Source of the DNA: Mycobacterium adipatum
Lineage (GTDB): Bacteria; Actinomycetota; Actinomycetes; Mycobacteriales; Mycobacteriaceae
NCBI RefSeq assembly: GCF_001644575.1
Contig: NZ_CP015596.1
Location: 1,922,001-1,986,000 of the forward strand
Direction: 5' to 3'
Length of the DNA: 64,000 nt
Below the pieces are notes generated by a model, which was given only the letters and a program-made list of their open reading frames with translations, was not told the origin of the DNA and made no database searches. Shown here one piece after another: positions 54,884-64,000 of the stretch; within the stretch, counting starts at the first letter, position 1; every line of letters begins with the position of its first letter. The position numbers and the translations under genes were made by a program.

Positions 54884-56347
54884 ATGGCCGAGACACGACG
54901 CACAGGAATTGCACCGGGCTGGTGGACGCTGCTGTTGGTGGTGTTTGTGGTGGCCGCCGTCTGGCTGTCGTTCGCGTTGTTCACCGGTTCGCTGCGCAAG
55001 ACCGTTCCGGTGACGCTGACCGCGGACCGATCCGGGCTGGTGATGGAGACCAACGCCAAGGTCAAGATGCGCGGCGTGCAGGTCGGCAGGGTCGTCGCGA
55101 TCAGCGGCGGTGACTCCGAGGCCGCGTCGCCGGTCAAGTTGCGCCTCGACATCGACCCCGACCAGATCCGTTTCATCCCGGCCAATGTCGAGGCCCGCAT
55201 CCGGGCCACCACGATCTTCGGTGCCAAGTTCGTCGACCTCGTCTACCCGGAGAGCCCGAGCGCCGAGCGGCTGAAGTCCGGCCAGGTGCTCGAATCGCTC
55301 AACGTCACCACCGAGGTCAACACCGTCTTCGAGAATCTCGTGGGCGTGCTCGAACAGGTCGACACCGCCAAGCTGAACGCCACGCTGTCCGCGCTCGCCG
55401 AAGGCGTCCGCGGCCGCGGGGAGGTGATCGGGCAGGCCACCACCGACGCCAACCAGGTTCTGCTGGCGCTCAATCCGCGGGCCGAGACGATCCGTGCCGA
55501 CTGGCAGGCCCTGAAGGGCTTCAGCGACGCCTACAGCGACGCCGCCCAGGGCATCCTGGCCACCTTGGACGCCGCCAGCACCACCGCGACCACGGTGAGC
55601 GCGAACTCCCGGCAGCTCGATGCGCTGCTCCTTGCGACAACCGGGTTGTCCAACAAGGGAATCGAGTTGCTGGCCCCGAACAACCCCAACCTGATCAAGG
55701 CCATCAACACGCTGGCGCCGACCACCGACCTGCTGCTGAAGTACAGCCCGTCCTACACCTGCCTGCTCACCGGCGCCAAATACCTGCTGGATCACGGTGG
55801 CTACGACGCCACCGGCGGCAACGGCAAGTCCTTCATCCTGGACACCAGCCTGATGCTCGGCGATGACCCGTACCGCTACCCGCAGAACCTGCCGATCGTC
55901 GGGGCCAAGGGCGGACCGGGCGGAAAGCCGGGTTGCGGCTCGCTGCCGAGCGTCGACGACAACTGGCCGGTGCGCCAGCTGATCACCAACACCGGTTTCG
56001 GTACCGGCGTGGACTGGCGACCCAACCCGGGTATCGCGTTCCCGACCTACGGCAACTGGCTGCCGGTCACCCGGGCCGTCCCCGAGCCGCCGAGCATCCG
56101 CAACACCTGGGGCGGACCGGCAATCGGGCCTATCCCGTACCCGGGTGCCCCGGCCTACGGCGCCCAGCTCTACGCCCCGGACGGCACGCCACTGTGGCCC
56201 GGTCTACCGCCGGCGCCGCCGCCGGGCGCACCGCGCGATCCCGGTCCGACCCCCGGTTCGGAGCCGTTCGTGGTGACCGCGCCCGGCGTCCAGCCGACAC
56301 CGCTGCCACCGCAGCCGTTGCCGGTACCCGCCGCACCGGGCCCGTGA
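54884..56347 (+). CDS. mceA: MCE family protein, MceA position
   Basis: A 487-residue protein. One N-terminal helix (WWTLLLVVFVVAAVWLSFALFTG, residues 13-35) anchors it. An MCE/MlaD domain of about 100 residues (VTLTADRSGLVMETNAKVKMRGVQVGRVVAI) is followed by a helical region and a long Pro-rich C-terminal tail. MCE proteins A-F assemble into a heterohexameric tube that moves lipids across the periplasm. It starts 1 bp after the yrbEB stop. Confidence 0.93.
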   Translation: MAETRRTGIAPGWWTLLLVVFVVAAVWLSFALFTGSLRKTVPVTLTADRSGLVMETNAKVKMRGVQVGRVVAISGGDSEAASPVKLRLDIDPDQIRFIPANVEARIRATTIFGAKFVDLVYPESPSAERLKSGQVLESLNVTTEVNTVFENLVGVLEQVDTAKLNATLSALAEGVRGRGEVIGQATTDANQVLLALNPRAETIRADWQALKGFSDAYSDAAQGILATLDAASTTATTVSANSRQLDALLLATTGLSNKGIELLAPNNPNLIKAINTLAPTTDLLLKYSPSYTCLLTGAKYLLDHGGYDATGGNGKSFILDTSLMLGDDPYRYPQNLPIVGAKGGPGGKPGCGSLPSVDDNWPVRQLITNTGFGTGVDWRPNPGIAFPTYGNWLPVTRAVPEPPSIRNTWGGPAIGPIPYPGAPAYGAQLYAPDGTPLWPGLPPAPPPGAPRDPGPTPGSEPFVVTAPGVQPTPLPPQPLPVPAAPGP

Positions 56348-56388
56348 CGTCCGACCTCAGCTGACCGACGAAGGAGAACCGAGCAGTC

Positions 56389-57420
56389 ATGAAAGACAAT
56401 CTGGGGGCCGCCATCTGGCGGCTCACCATCTTCCTGGCAGTGTGCCTGCTGGGTGTCTTCGGGCTGTTCGCGATCTTCTCCCAGCTGCGCTTCGGGGAGA
56501 CGGAGAAGGGTTACCGCGCCGAGTTCTCGAATGTGGGTGGCATGGAGCCCGGCGATTTCGTGCGGATCGCCGGTGTCGAGGTCGGCAAGGTCGGCGACAT
56601 GAAGATCCGCGATGACGGCACCGTGCTCGTCGACTTCACCGCCGACGAATCCGTCATGCTGACCCAAGGCACCCGCGCGGTGATCCGCTACGACGATCTC
56701 ATCGGCGGGCGCTACCTCGGCCTGCTGGAGGGTGCCGGGGACACCGCGCGGCTGCAGCCCGGAGCGACGATCCCGTTGTCCCGCACGGCACCTCCGCTGG
56801 ATCTGGACGCACTGATCGGTGGCTTCCGCCCGCTGTTCAAGGCGCTGGAACCCGACCAGGTCAACGCGCTGTCCGGCCAGCTGATCAGCGCACTGCAAGG
56901 GCAGGGCGCCACCATCGGGTCCTTCCTCAGCCAGACCGCGGCGCTGACCAACACCCTGGCCGATCGTGACCAGCTGATCGGTGAGGTCATCGTGAACCTG
57001 AACACGGTGATGGGTTCGCTCGGCGACCAGAACGAACAGTTCGCCAAGGCGGTGGACGGCCTGTCCGAATTGATCGAGGGACTGGCCGAGCGTCGCACCG
57101 ATATCGCCAGTGGGGTGGCCTATGTCAGCGAAGCGGCGGGCAGCATCGCCGATCTGCTGGAGCAGGCCAGGCCGCCGCTGGCCAAGACCGTCCAGGAGAC
57201 CGACCGTGCCGCCGGCATCGTCGTCGCCGATCACGAGTACTTCGACAACCTGATCAACACCCTTCCCGATGCGTATCAGGCATTGGCGCGGCAAGGCATC
57301 TACGGTGACTTCTTCAGCTTCTACCTCTGCGATATCGTCCTCAAGCTCAACGGTAAGGGCGGTCAGCCGGTGTATGTGAAGGCCGCCGGACAGAACAGCG
57401 GGAGGTGCACCCCGCGATGA
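56389..57420 (+). CDS. mceB: MCE family protein, MceB position
   Basis: A 343-residue protein with an N-terminal helix (AAIWRLTIFLAVCLLGVFGLFAIF), an MCE domain with GYRAEFSNVGGMEPGDFVRIAGVEVGKVGDMKI, and a helical C-terminal part. GAAGAAGGAGAACC-type Shine-Dalgarno (GAAGGAGAACC) lies ahead of ATG 56389. The 41-bp gap after mceA is the largest in the operon. Its stop overlaps mceC as ATGA. Confidence 0.93.
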   Translation: MKDNLGAAIWRLTIFLAVCLLGVFGLFAIFSQLRFGETEKGYRAEFSNVGGMEPGDFVRIAGVEVGKVGDMKIRDDGTVLVDFTADESVMLTQGTRAVIRYDDLIGGRYLGLLEGAGDTARLQPGATIPLSRTAPPLDLDALIGGFRPLFKALEPDQVNALSGQLISALQGQGATIGSFLSQTAALTNTLADRDQLIGEVIVNLNTVMGSLGDQNEQFAKAVDGLSELIEGLAERRTDIASGVAYVSEAAGSIADLLEQARPPLAKTVQETDRAAGIVVADHEYFDNLINTLPDAYQALARQGIYGDFFSFYLCDIVLKLNGKGGQPVYVKAAGQNSGRCTPR

Positions 57421-58784
57421 AGTCTTTCGGAGAACGTAACCAGTTCGTGGTCGGCGCAGTGGGTCTCGCGATCATCGCGGCCATCGTGCTGGGTGCGCTG
57501 AACTACGACAAGCTGCCGTTCCTGAGCCAGGGCAAGAACTATTCCGCCTATTTCGCCGAGGCCAGTGGTATCCGCGACGGCGCGACCGTGCAGGTCTCCG
57601 GGATGCGGGTCGGCAGCGTCTCCGGGGTGGAATTGGACGGCCAGCGGGTGCTGGTCACCTTCAAGATCGATGGCGATGTGCGGATCGGCGATCGCAGTGA
57701 GGCCGCGGTGAAGACCAAAAGCCTGCTGGGCACCAAATATCTCGAGGTCACACCGCGTGGGGACGGCTGGCAGGACGGCACCATTCCCCTGGACCGCACG
57801 ACGCCCGCCTATCAGCTGCCCGATGCGCTCGGTGACCTGTCGGCCACCATCAGCGGGTTGAACACCAACCAGCTCTCGGATTCGCTGCGGGTGCTCTCGG
57901 AGACCTTTGCCGACACCCCGCCCGAGCTGCGGGTGGCCATCGAGGGGGTGTCCCGGTTCTCCGAGACCCTCAACGAGCGTGACGCCGAGCTGCGTTCGCT
58001 GTTGGGCAACGCCAACAAGGCCACCACGGTGCTGGCCGAGCGCAGCGACCAGATTGTCGGTCTGGTGCGCAACAGCAATGCGCTGTTGGCCGAGCTGCGG
58101 GCACAAAGCGCTGCGCTGGACGCGATCTCGGGCAACATCTCGGCGCTGAGCCGTCAGCTGCGGGGCTTCATCGCCGAGAACGACGAAACCCTCAAACCGG
58201 CGATCGACAAACTCAACGGCGTGCTGACCATCCTGGACAATCGCAAGGAACGGCTGCAGAAATCGCTGAAGCTGATGGGTGACTACGCGATGTCGTTGGG
58301 CGAGTCGGTCTCCGGCGGGCCGTTCTTCAAGTCCTATGTCGCCAACCTGCTCCCAGGACAGTTCGTGCAGCCGTTCATCGACGCCGCGTTCTCCGATCTG
58401 GGACTGGACCCCAATGTGCTGCTGCCCTCGGAACGCACCGATCCGCAGGTCGGGCAGGCCGGCACTCCCGCGATGCCGGTGCCCTACCCGCGGACCGGTC
58501 AAGGCGGCGATCCACGTCTGAACCTGCCCGATGCCATCACCGGCAATCCCGGTGACCTCGGCTGCGGCCCGCCCGGGATTCCGCTGCCCGGACCGACCGG
58601 GTGTTACCCCTATCGCGAGCCGATTCCGGCACCGCCGCCGGGCGGACCGCCGCCCGGACCGCCGGCGGTGGCACCGCCGGGGATCGCGTCGACACCGACC
58701 CCTCCGGGCCCGGTGTACGTGCCCGCCCCCGGTGAGCCCGCGCCGCACGGTGCCGGTTCCGGCGCAGAACCGGGAGTGGGTTGA
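57417..58784 (+). CDS. mceC: MCE family protein, MceC position
   Basis: A 455-residue protein. The N-terminal helix FVVGAVGLAIIAAIVLGALNY is followed by an MCE domain (YFAEASGIRDGATVQVSGMRVGSVSGVEL) and a helical section to about 330, then a Pro-rich tail (PPGGPPPGPPAVAPP). The preferred start is ATG 57417, overlapping the mceB stop, rather than codons upstream. Its TGA overlaps the mceD ATG by one base. Confidence 0.93.
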   Translation: MKSFGERNQFVVGAVGLAIIAAIVLGALNYDKLPFLSQGKNYSAYFAEASGIRDGATVQVSGMRVGSVSGVELDGQRVLVTFKIDGDVRIGDRSEAAVKTKSLLGTKYLEVTPRGDGWQDGTIPLDRTTPAYQLPDALGDLSATISGLNTNQLSDSLRVLSETFADTPPELRVAIEGVSRFSETLNERDAELRSLLGNANKATTVLAERSDQIVGLVRNSNALLAELRAQSAALDAISGNISALSRQLRGFIAENDETLKPAIDKLNGVLTILDNRKERLQKSLKLMGDYAMSLGESVSGGPFFKSYVANLLPGQFVQPFIDAAFSDLGLDPNVLLPSERTDPQVGQAGTPAMPVPYPRTGQGGDPRLNLPDAITGNPGDLGCGPPGIPLPGPTGCYPYREPIPAPPPGGPPPGPPAVAPPGIASTPTPPGPVYVPAPGEPAPHGAGSGAEPGVG

Positions 58785-60118
58785 TGGCAACACCTTCCAA
58801 GCCGCGCACGCGGACCTTCCTGGCGGTGGCCCTGGTGGCGCTGTTGGCCGCCGGTGTGTTAGTGGTGATCAAGGTCGGCGACACCATCAACCGGGTCAAC
58901 GTCGTCGCCTACTTCGACAGCAGCAACGGCATCTTCGAGGGCGATGACGTCGTGATCCTCGGCGTGCCGGTCGGGCGGATCGACAAGATCGAGCCGGAGC
59001 CCGAACGGGTCAAGATCTCGTTCTGGTACGACGCACGCCACAAGGTGCCCGCCGACGTCAATGCGGCGATCCTCTCGCCGATGCTGGTGACGTCGCGGGC
59101 AATCCAGCTGACCCCGACCTACTCCGGTGGTCCGGTGCTGCAGAACGACGCCGTGATCGACCAGAACCGCACCGTGGTGCCGGTCGAGTACGACGATGTC
59201 CGCGAACAGTTGCACCGCATCACCGAGACGCTGCAGCCCACCGAGCCCGGCGGGGTCAGCGAACTCGGTGCCTTCATCAACACCGCCGCGGACAACCTGC
59301 GCGGCCAGGGCGCCGACATTCGCGCCACCTTGGTCAAACTGTCCCAGGCGATTTCGGCCGTCGGTGACCACAGCACCGATGTCTTCGCCACGGTCAAGAA
59401 CCTGTCGATCCTGGTCTCGGCATTGCAGGACAGCACCGATGTGATGCGGGCGCTGAACCAGAACCTGGCCTCGGTGACCGGCACGCTGGCCGACAACCCG
59501 GACGAGGTCGGCACCGCTGTGCAGGATCTCGCCGACACGGTCGGTCTGGTACAGACGTTCGTGGCCGATAACCGCGAGAGCCTGGGCACCACATCGGATC
59601 GACTGGCCGGGGTGACCCAGGCCCTCAACGACAGCCTCGCCGACGTCAAGCAGTTCCTGCATGTGGCGCCCACGTCGTTCCAGAACTACATCAACATCTA
59701 TCAGCCCGCCCAGGGTGCGGTGTCGAGCGTGCCGGTGATCAACAACTTCGCCAACCCGATCAGCTTCCTGTGCGGCGCGGTGCAGGCGGCCTCGCGCCTG
59801 GGTGCCGAGCAGTCCTCGAAGCTGTGCGTGCAGTACTTGGCGCCGATCATCAAGAACCGCCAGTACAACTTCCTGCCGATCGGCCAGAACCTGCTGGTCG
59901 GGACGCAGGCACGCCCGAATGAAGTGACCTACAGCGAGGATTGGATGCGTCCGGACTACATCCCGCCGCCGGGGCCCGCGCCCGTGCCGCCGCCGGCCGG
60001 TGCGGTCCCGGTGCCGGGTGGGCCGCCGCTGGCCGCCGAGGCGCCCGGCGTGGGCCTGGCCACCAACCCGGCCGACGGGTTGCCCGGCCTGATGGTGCCG
60101 ACGGGACCGGGATCATGA
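58784..60118 (+). CDS. mceD: MCE family protein, MceD position
   Basis: A 444-residue protein. The N-terminal helix is TFLAVALVALLAAGVLVVIK and the MCE domain VVAYFDSSNGIFEGDDVVILGVPVGRIDKIE. Long helices include VKNLSILVSALQDSTDVMRALNQNLASVTG. Cys residues in FLCGAVQAASRLGAEQSSKLCVQYLAP may pair. A Pro-rich C-terminus follows. ATG 58784 shares its A with the mceC stop (TGATG), and the stop overlaps mceE (ATGA). Confidence 0.93.
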   Translation: MATPSKPRTRTFLAVALVALLAAGVLVVIKVGDTINRVNVVAYFDSSNGIFEGDDVVILGVPVGRIDKIEPEPERVKISFWYDARHKVPADVNAAILSPMLVTSRAIQLTPTYSGGPVLQNDAVIDQNRTVVPVEYDDVREQLHRITETLQPTEPGGVSELGAFINTAADNLRGQGADIRATLVKLSQAISAVGDHSTDVFATVKNLSILVSALQDSTDVMRALNQNLASVTGTLADNPDEVGTAVQDLADTVGLVQTFVADNRESLGTTSDRLAGVTQALNDSLADVKQFLHVAPTSFQNYINIYQPAQGAVSSVPVINNFANPISFLCGAVQAASRLGAEQSSKLCVQYLAPIIKNRQYNFLPIGQNLLVGTQARPNEVTYSEDWMRPDYIPPPGPAPVPPPAGAVPVPGGPPLAAEAPGVGLATNPADGLPGLMVPTGPGS

Positions 60119-61242
60119 CGACACGGGTGCGCCTCGCCGGCGCGGTGTTGGTGATCGCGGCCGCCGTCACCGGATGCCAGTGGAAGGGCCTCAATTCGGT
60201 CGCGCTGCCGGGTGTCGAGGGCGTCGGGCCGGGGTCCTACACGGTGCAGGCGCAGATGCCCGATGTCGATCACCTCTCCCCGAACTCGCGGGTGCGCGTC
60301 GACGACGTGACGGTCGGCAACGTGACCAAGATCGAGCGCCAGGGCTGGCACGCGCTGGTCACCATGAGCCTCAACGAGAATGTCGTGCTGCCCGCGAACG
60401 CGACCGCGACGCTCGGCCAGACCAGCCTGCTCGGTTCCGAGCACATCGAATTGGCGCCACCCACCGACACCGCCCCGCAGGGCCGGTTGAAGCCGGGAGC
60501 GGTGATTCCGCTGGAGTCCAGCGGCACGTTCCCCACCACCGAGCAGACACTGGCGGCGATCTCGTTGCTGCTCAACGGCGGTGGTGTCGGCCAGGTTCAG
60601 GACATCACGACGGCGTTCAGCACCGCCTTCACCGGGCGCGAGGCCGACCTGCGCAGCCTGATCGAGCAACTCGACATCTTCATCGCCTACAACAACGACC
60701 AGAAGGACGACATCATCGCCGCGGCCGAGAGCCTGAACTCTCTGGTCGGCCAGGTCGCCGAGCAGAAGCCGGTGGTGGACAAGGCGTTGCAGACGATTCC
60801 CGACGCACTGCAGGTGCTCAAGGACCAACGCGAGATGTTGGCGGAGGCGCTCGTACAGCTGGGCAGGTTCAGTGCGCTGGCCGCGGATGCGACCAGCCAG
60901 ACCAGGGAGGCGCTCGTCGCCGAGCTGAAGGCCCTGGGGCCCACCCTGGAACAGCTGGCCAATGCCGGGCCGGCGCTGACCCGCTCGCTGAGCTTCCTGA
61001 CCACCTATCCGTTCCCGAAGGAAACCATCACCAATTGGATGCGCGGTGACTACGCCAACCTGACCCTGGTGGTCGACCTGACGCTGAGCCGTGTCGACCA
61101 GGGCCTGTTCACCGGCACCCGGTGGGAGGGCGACCTGACCGAGTTGGAGATGCAGTGGGGCCGCACCATCGGTCAGCTTCCCAGCCCGTACACCGGGGTG
61201 AATCCGCTACTCGCGCCGTACCGGTGGGATCAGGGGCGATGA
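60115..61242 (+). CDS. mceE: MCE family lipoprotein, MceE position
   Basis: A 375-residue lipoprotein (LprK type). The signal peptide VRLAGAVLVIAAAVTGC has the lipobox VTGC with Cys21, so it is lipid-anchored like other MceE proteins. The MCE domain (VQAQMPDVDHLSPNSRVRVDDVTVGNVTKIERQ) and the helical coiled part QKDDIIAAAESLNSLVGQVAEQKPVVDKALQTIPDALQVLKDQ follow. The ATG overlaps the mceD stop. Confidence 0.94.
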   Translation: MTTRVRLAGAVLVIAAAVTGCQWKGLNSVALPGVEGVGPGSYTVQAQMPDVDHLSPNSRVRVDDVTVGNVTKIERQGWHALVTMSLNENVVLPANATATLGQTSLLGSEHIELAPPTDTAPQGRLKPGAVIPLESSGTFPTTEQTLAAISLLLNGGGVGQVQDITTAFSTAFTGREADLRSLIEQLDIFIAYNNDQKDDIIAAAESLNSLVGQVAEQKPVVDKALQTIPDALQVLKDQREMLAEALVQLGRFSALAADATSQTREALVAELKALGPTLEQLANAGPALTRSLSFLTTYPFPKETITNWMRGDYANLTLVVDLTLSRVDQGLFTGTRWEGDLTELEMQWGRTIGQLPSPYTGVNPLLAPYRWDQGR

Positions 61243-61243
61243 C

Positions 61244-62710
61244 ATGATCCTGACCAGGAGAATCCTGATCCAGATGGCGGTGTTCATCGCCATCTCGGTC
61301 GTCGCGATCGGCATCATGGCCTTCAGCTACATGCGGTTGCCGAACCTGCTGTTCGGCGCCGGGCATTACCGCGTCACCCTCGAGCTGCCCGAGACCGGCG
61401 GCCTGTACCCGCGCGGCAATGTCACCTACCGCGGATCGCAGGTGGGCCGGGTGGAGGAGGTCGGCCTCACCGACCGGGGCACCGTCGAGGCGAAACTGTC
61501 GCTGACCGACGATGTGTCGATCCCGGCCGACCTGGACGCCGCGGTGCACAGCCAGACCGCCGTCGGTGAACTGTTCGTCGAGCTGATGCCGCGCAGCGGG
61601 GACGGGCCCACGCTGCGCGACGGAGATGTCATCCCGCTGGACCGCACCACCGTCCCGATGGATGTCAACACCCTGCTGGACGCGACCAACCGTGGCCTGC
61701 AAGCCATTCCGGGTGACAACCTGCGCACCGCCGTCGACGAGGCCTACCTGGCGGTCGGCGGATTGGGCCCGGACCTGTCGCGGCTGGTGAAGGGTTCCAC
61801 CCAGCTGGCCATCGATGCACGGGCCAACCTGGATTCGCTGACCACCCTGATCGACGAGTCGAAGCCGGTGCTCGATACCCAGACCGACACCTCCGGCGCG
61901 ATCCGCGCGTGGGCGTCGAACCTGGCGACCATCACCGGCGAACTGCGCGACCACGACGATGCGGTCCGGGGCTTGCTGGAACGGGGACCCGGTGCCGCCG
62001 AGGAAGTGCGGGCGCTGCTGGACAGGCTGCAGCCGACGCTGCCGATCGTGCTCGCCAACCTGGCCAGCGTGAACCCGGTCCTGGTCACCTACCAGCCCGC
62101 GCTGGAGCAGCTGCTGGTGCTGCTGCCGCAGGGCACCGCCACCACCCAGGCCACCGGTACCGCCAACCGGAACACCAAGCAGGACTACAAGGGCGCGTAC
62201 CTGAACTTCAATCTGAACCTGAACCTGCCACCCACGTGCACGACCGGCTTCCTGCCGCCGCAGCAGCAGCGTGTCGCCAGCCTGGAGGACTACCCGGACC
62301 GGCCGGCCGGTGACCTGTACTGCCGGGTCCCGCAGGACTCCGCGTTCAACGTGCGTGGCGCCCGCAACCTGCCGTGCCTGACGGTGCCGGGCAAGCGTGC
62401 TCCCAGCGTCGCGATGTGCGAGAGCGACGAGAACTACGTCCCGCTCAACGACGGCTTCAACTGGAAGGGCGATCCGAACGCCACCATGTCCGGGCAGTCC
62501 ATCCCGCAGGTCAGGCCGGGGACACCACCTGCGGAAACAGTGCCGCCGCCGGCCGCGGCGCCCCCGCCTGTCGCAGCCGCTGAATACGATCCGGCCAGCG
62601 GCACGTACGTTGGACCGGACGGGCAGGTGTACACCCAATCGAACCTGGCCCGCACCGCGAACGAGGAGCAAACATGGCAGACGATGCTGCTACCCCCTCC
62701 GGGGAAGTGA
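61244..62710 (+). CDS. mceF: MCE family protein, MceF position
   Basis: A 488-residue protein. The N-terminal helix QMAVFIAISVVAIGIMAFSYM and the MCE domain (VTLELPETGGLYPRGNVTYRGSQVGRVEEVGL) are followed by helices with LDSLTTLIDESKPVL and a C-terminal Cys-containing part (PTCTTGFLPP, YCRVPQDSAFN, LPCLTVPGK, MCESDENY), as seen in MceF/Mce1F proteins. It ends with PPPAAAPPP and a Tyr-rich segment. It overlaps the following gene by 37 bp. Confidence 0.93.
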   Translation: MILTRRILIQMAVFIAISVVAIGIMAFSYMRLPNLLFGAGHYRVTLELPETGGLYPRGNVTYRGSQVGRVEEVGLTDRGTVEAKLSLTDDVSIPADLDAAVHSQTAVGELFVELMPRSGDGPTLRDGDVIPLDRTTVPMDVNTLLDATNRGLQAIPGDNLRTAVDEAYLAVGGLGPDLSRLVKGSTQLAIDARANLDSLTTLIDESKPVLDTQTDTSGAIRAWASNLATITGELRDHDDAVRGLLERGPGAAEEVRALLDRLQPTLPIVLANLASVNPVLVTYQPALEQLLVLLPQGTATTQATGTANRNTKQDYKGAYLNFNLNLNLPPTCTTGFLPPQQQRVASLEDYPDRPAGDLYCRVPQDSAFNVRGARNLPCLTVPGKRAPSVAMCESDENYVPLNDGFNWKGDPNATMSGQSIPQVRPGTPPAETVPPPAAAPPPVAAAEYDPASGTYVGPDGQVYTQSNLARTANEEQTWQTMLLPPPGK

Positions 62711-63342
62711 GCGAGTCCGCATCCGACACCGAGGAGACCGTATCCGCTGACGCCGACGAGTCGGTGCAGGACTTCGACGCCGCGGTGGCCGACGACGAGT
62801 TGGCCGAGGACGAGTTGGCCGACGACGCGGAGGCCGAAGCGGCCGCCAAGCCCGGGATCTCGCATGTCCGCCTGGCCACCATCGCCGGGCTCGTGGTGGT
62901 GCTCGCGCTGGCCGGCCTGGTGGGCTGGCTCGGTTTCCGCACCTACGAATCGCGTCAGCTCGAGGACCAACGTCAGCTGTTCCTGCAGGTCGGCCGCCAG
63001 GGGGCGATCAACCTCACCACGATCGACTGGGAGCATGCCGAGGCCGATGTGCAGCGCATCCTGGACTCCGCCACCGGCACCTTCTATGACGATTTCCAGC
63101 AGCGCGCGGCGCCGTTCATCGACGTCGTCAAGCAAGCACAGTCCAAATCCGTCGGGATGGTGACCGAGGCGGGCCTGGAATCCGAGTCCGACACCGAGGC
63201 CAGTGTGCTCGTCGCGGTGACGGTGCAGACGTCCAATGCCGGTGCCGCCGAGCAGCAACCGCGGCTGTGGCGGATGCGCGTGACGGTCCAGGATGTCGGC
63301 GATGATCAGGTGAAGGTGTCCAACGTGGAGTTCGTGCCGTGA
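62674..63342 (+). CDS. Mce-associated membrane protein 1
   Basis: A 222-residue protein. The first 65 residues are acidic and disordered (SESASDTEETVSADADESVQDF). One helix (LATIAGLVVVLALAGLVGWLGF, near 63-84) precedes a Mce-associated (Mas) periplasmic domain with GAINLTTIDWEHAEADVQRILDSATGTFYDDFQQRAAPF. Mas proteins stabilise or assist the Mce complex in mycobacteria. The ATG lies inside mceF. Confidence 0.88.
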   Translation: MADDAATPSGEVSESASDTEETVSADADESVQDFDAAVADDELAEDELADDAEAEAAAKPGISHVRLATIAGLVVVLALAGLVGWLGFRTYESRQLEDQRQLFLQVGRQGAINLTTIDWEHAEADVQRILDSATGTFYDDFQQRAAPFIDVVKQAQSKSVGMVTEAGLESESDTEASVLVAVTVQTSNAGAAEQQPRLWRMRVTVQDVGDDQVKVSNVEFVP

Positions 63343-63986
63343 CCGAGAAGAACGCCCCCGCCGAGGGCGGCGCATCCGATGACCTGGAGCCCGAGGTGAC
63401 CGACGCCGAGTCGGGCGCCGTCGAACTCGACGAGGCCGCCGATGTGCCCGCGGAGACCGAGTCGGCCGAGGCGACCGAACCCGCCTCCCCGGCGAAGCGG
63501 TCCATCGAATGGCCCCGGGTGCTGGCCTACGGCATTCTGCCCGGTCTGGCCTTGGTACTGGGTCTGGGCGCCGGTTTCCTGAAGTGGCAGGACAATTCGG
63601 TGCGCGACGGGGACAGCGCGGCCGTCGAATCCGTTCAGGCCGCCAAGGACAGCACGGTGGCGTTGCTGTCCTACAAGCCGGACACCGTGGAACAACAGCT
63701 CTCCGATGCCCGTTCGCTGCTCACCGGAGACTTCCAGCAGGCCTACACCGATCTGACCACCGACGTCGTCATCCCCGGCTCGAAGGAGAAGCAGATCTCC
63801 GCGGTGGCCACCGTTCCCGCGGCCGCCTCGGTGCAGGCCGACCCGAATCGTGCGGTGGTGCTGGTGTTCGTCAACCAGACCGTCGTGGTCGGTGCCGACG
63901 CGCCGACCGACACCGCCTCCAGTGTGCGGGTCACCCTGGAGAAGTCCGGCGACCGCTGGCTGATCTCGGCCTTCGAACCGGTCTAG
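63339..63986 (+). CDS. Mce-associated membrane protein 2
   Basis: A 215-residue paralogue of the preceding protein: an acidic disordered start (AVELDEAADVPAETESAEATE), a helix (VLAYGILPGLALVLGLGAGFL, near 61-81), then the Mas domain (AKDSTVALLSYKPDTVEQQLSDARSLLTGDFQQAYTDLTTDVVIPGSKEKQI). The GTG start overlaps the previous stop (GTGA). It ends 14 bp before the window edge, and nothing can be read beyond. Confidence 0.88.
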   Translation: MTEKNAPAEGGASDDLEPEVTDAESGAVELDEAADVPAETESAEATEPASPAKRSIEWPRVLAYGILPGLALVLGLGAGFLKWQDNSVRDGDSAAVESVQAAKDSTVALLSYKPDTVEQQLSDARSLLTGDFQQAYTDLTTDVVIPGSKEKQISAVATVPAAASVQADPNRAVVLVFVNQTVVVGADAPTDTASSVRVTLEKSGDRWLISAFEPV

Positions 63987-64000
63987 GGGCACCCGGTGAC

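Noticed and set aside
61109..62671. A 520-codon minus-strand frame over mceF
   Set aside because: Antisense shadow. mceF has clear MCE features and operon overlaps.
53078..63986. Assigning the operon as mce4 (cholesterol importer)
   Set aside because: No KstR-type box was found in the 53078-53263 spacer, and MceA/F sequences could not be compared, so the mce group is left open.

Overview
The window is high-GC actinobacterial DNA and almost certainly comes from a Mycobacterium, probably a fast-growing Mycolicibacterium-type species. The left two thirds follow the order of the Mycobacterium tuberculosis Rv1077-Rv1112 block (cbs, pra, metB, greA, Rv1081c, mca, Rv1083, Rv1084, trhA, Z-FPP synthase, coaA, glyA, desA2, phoH2, Rv1096, Rv1097c-type gene, fum, glpX, Rv1100, Rv1101c, 3-beta-HSD, xseB, xseA, Rv1109c, ispH, Rv1111c, ychF). 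This synteny and the protein families are recalled knowledge. No database search was run.

Layout. 1-5300: end of cystathionine beta-synthase, three proline-rich membrane proteins, metB and a GPP34-type protein. 5300-13640: greA, mycothiol amidase mca, a thioredoxin-fold DUF255 protein, a hemolysin III homologue, Z-farnesyl diphosphate synthase and two unknown membrane proteins (the M. tuberculosis PE_PGRS/PE genes are absent here). 13640-19690: coaA, a DUF885 protein, an unusually long serine hydroxymethyltransferase, desA2 and phoH2. 19694-21097: an IS481-like insertion sequence wedged between phoH2 and a polysaccharide deacetylase. 21120-26950: deacetylase, PRC-barrel protein, fumarase, glpX, DUF4245 and AI-2E transporter. 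26970-33880: an accessory block with an SDR/epimerase pair behind a KstR-like box and a sulfatase/HAD/formylglycine-generating-enzyme operon. 33890-42630: 3-beta-HSD (with its own KstR-like box), xseBA, ispH, a lipoprotein PBP, a DUF6542 protein, ychF and a YjdM-like protein. 42610-52370: a mosaic of TetR/P450/SnoaL genes, small enzymes, and a 948-residue kinase/PLP-enzyme fusion coupled to an alpha/beta hydrolase. 52460-63990: a TetR gene followed by a complete mce operon (yrbEA, yrbEB, mceA-F and two Mce-associated proteins).

How genes work together. cbs and metB belong to transsulfuration. mca handles mycothiol conjugates. In the sulfatase operon the maturase FGE is expected to convert the sulfatase cysteine to formylglycine, and a short Cys-containing leader ORF just upstream suggests sulfur-related control. 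The two KstR-type palindromes tie the SDR/epimerase pair and 3-beta-HSD to sterol catabolism. The mce operon is a lipid-importer locus whose yrbEA is preceded by a 13-codon ORF with a strong Shine-Dalgarno and a TGATG junction.

No CRISPR array, tRNA, rRNA, phage or conjugative module was recognised. The least ordinary items are the sulfatase operon with its leader, the kinase/PLP-enzyme fusion, the divergent glyA, the IS with long compound inverted repeats, and the mce leader ORF.
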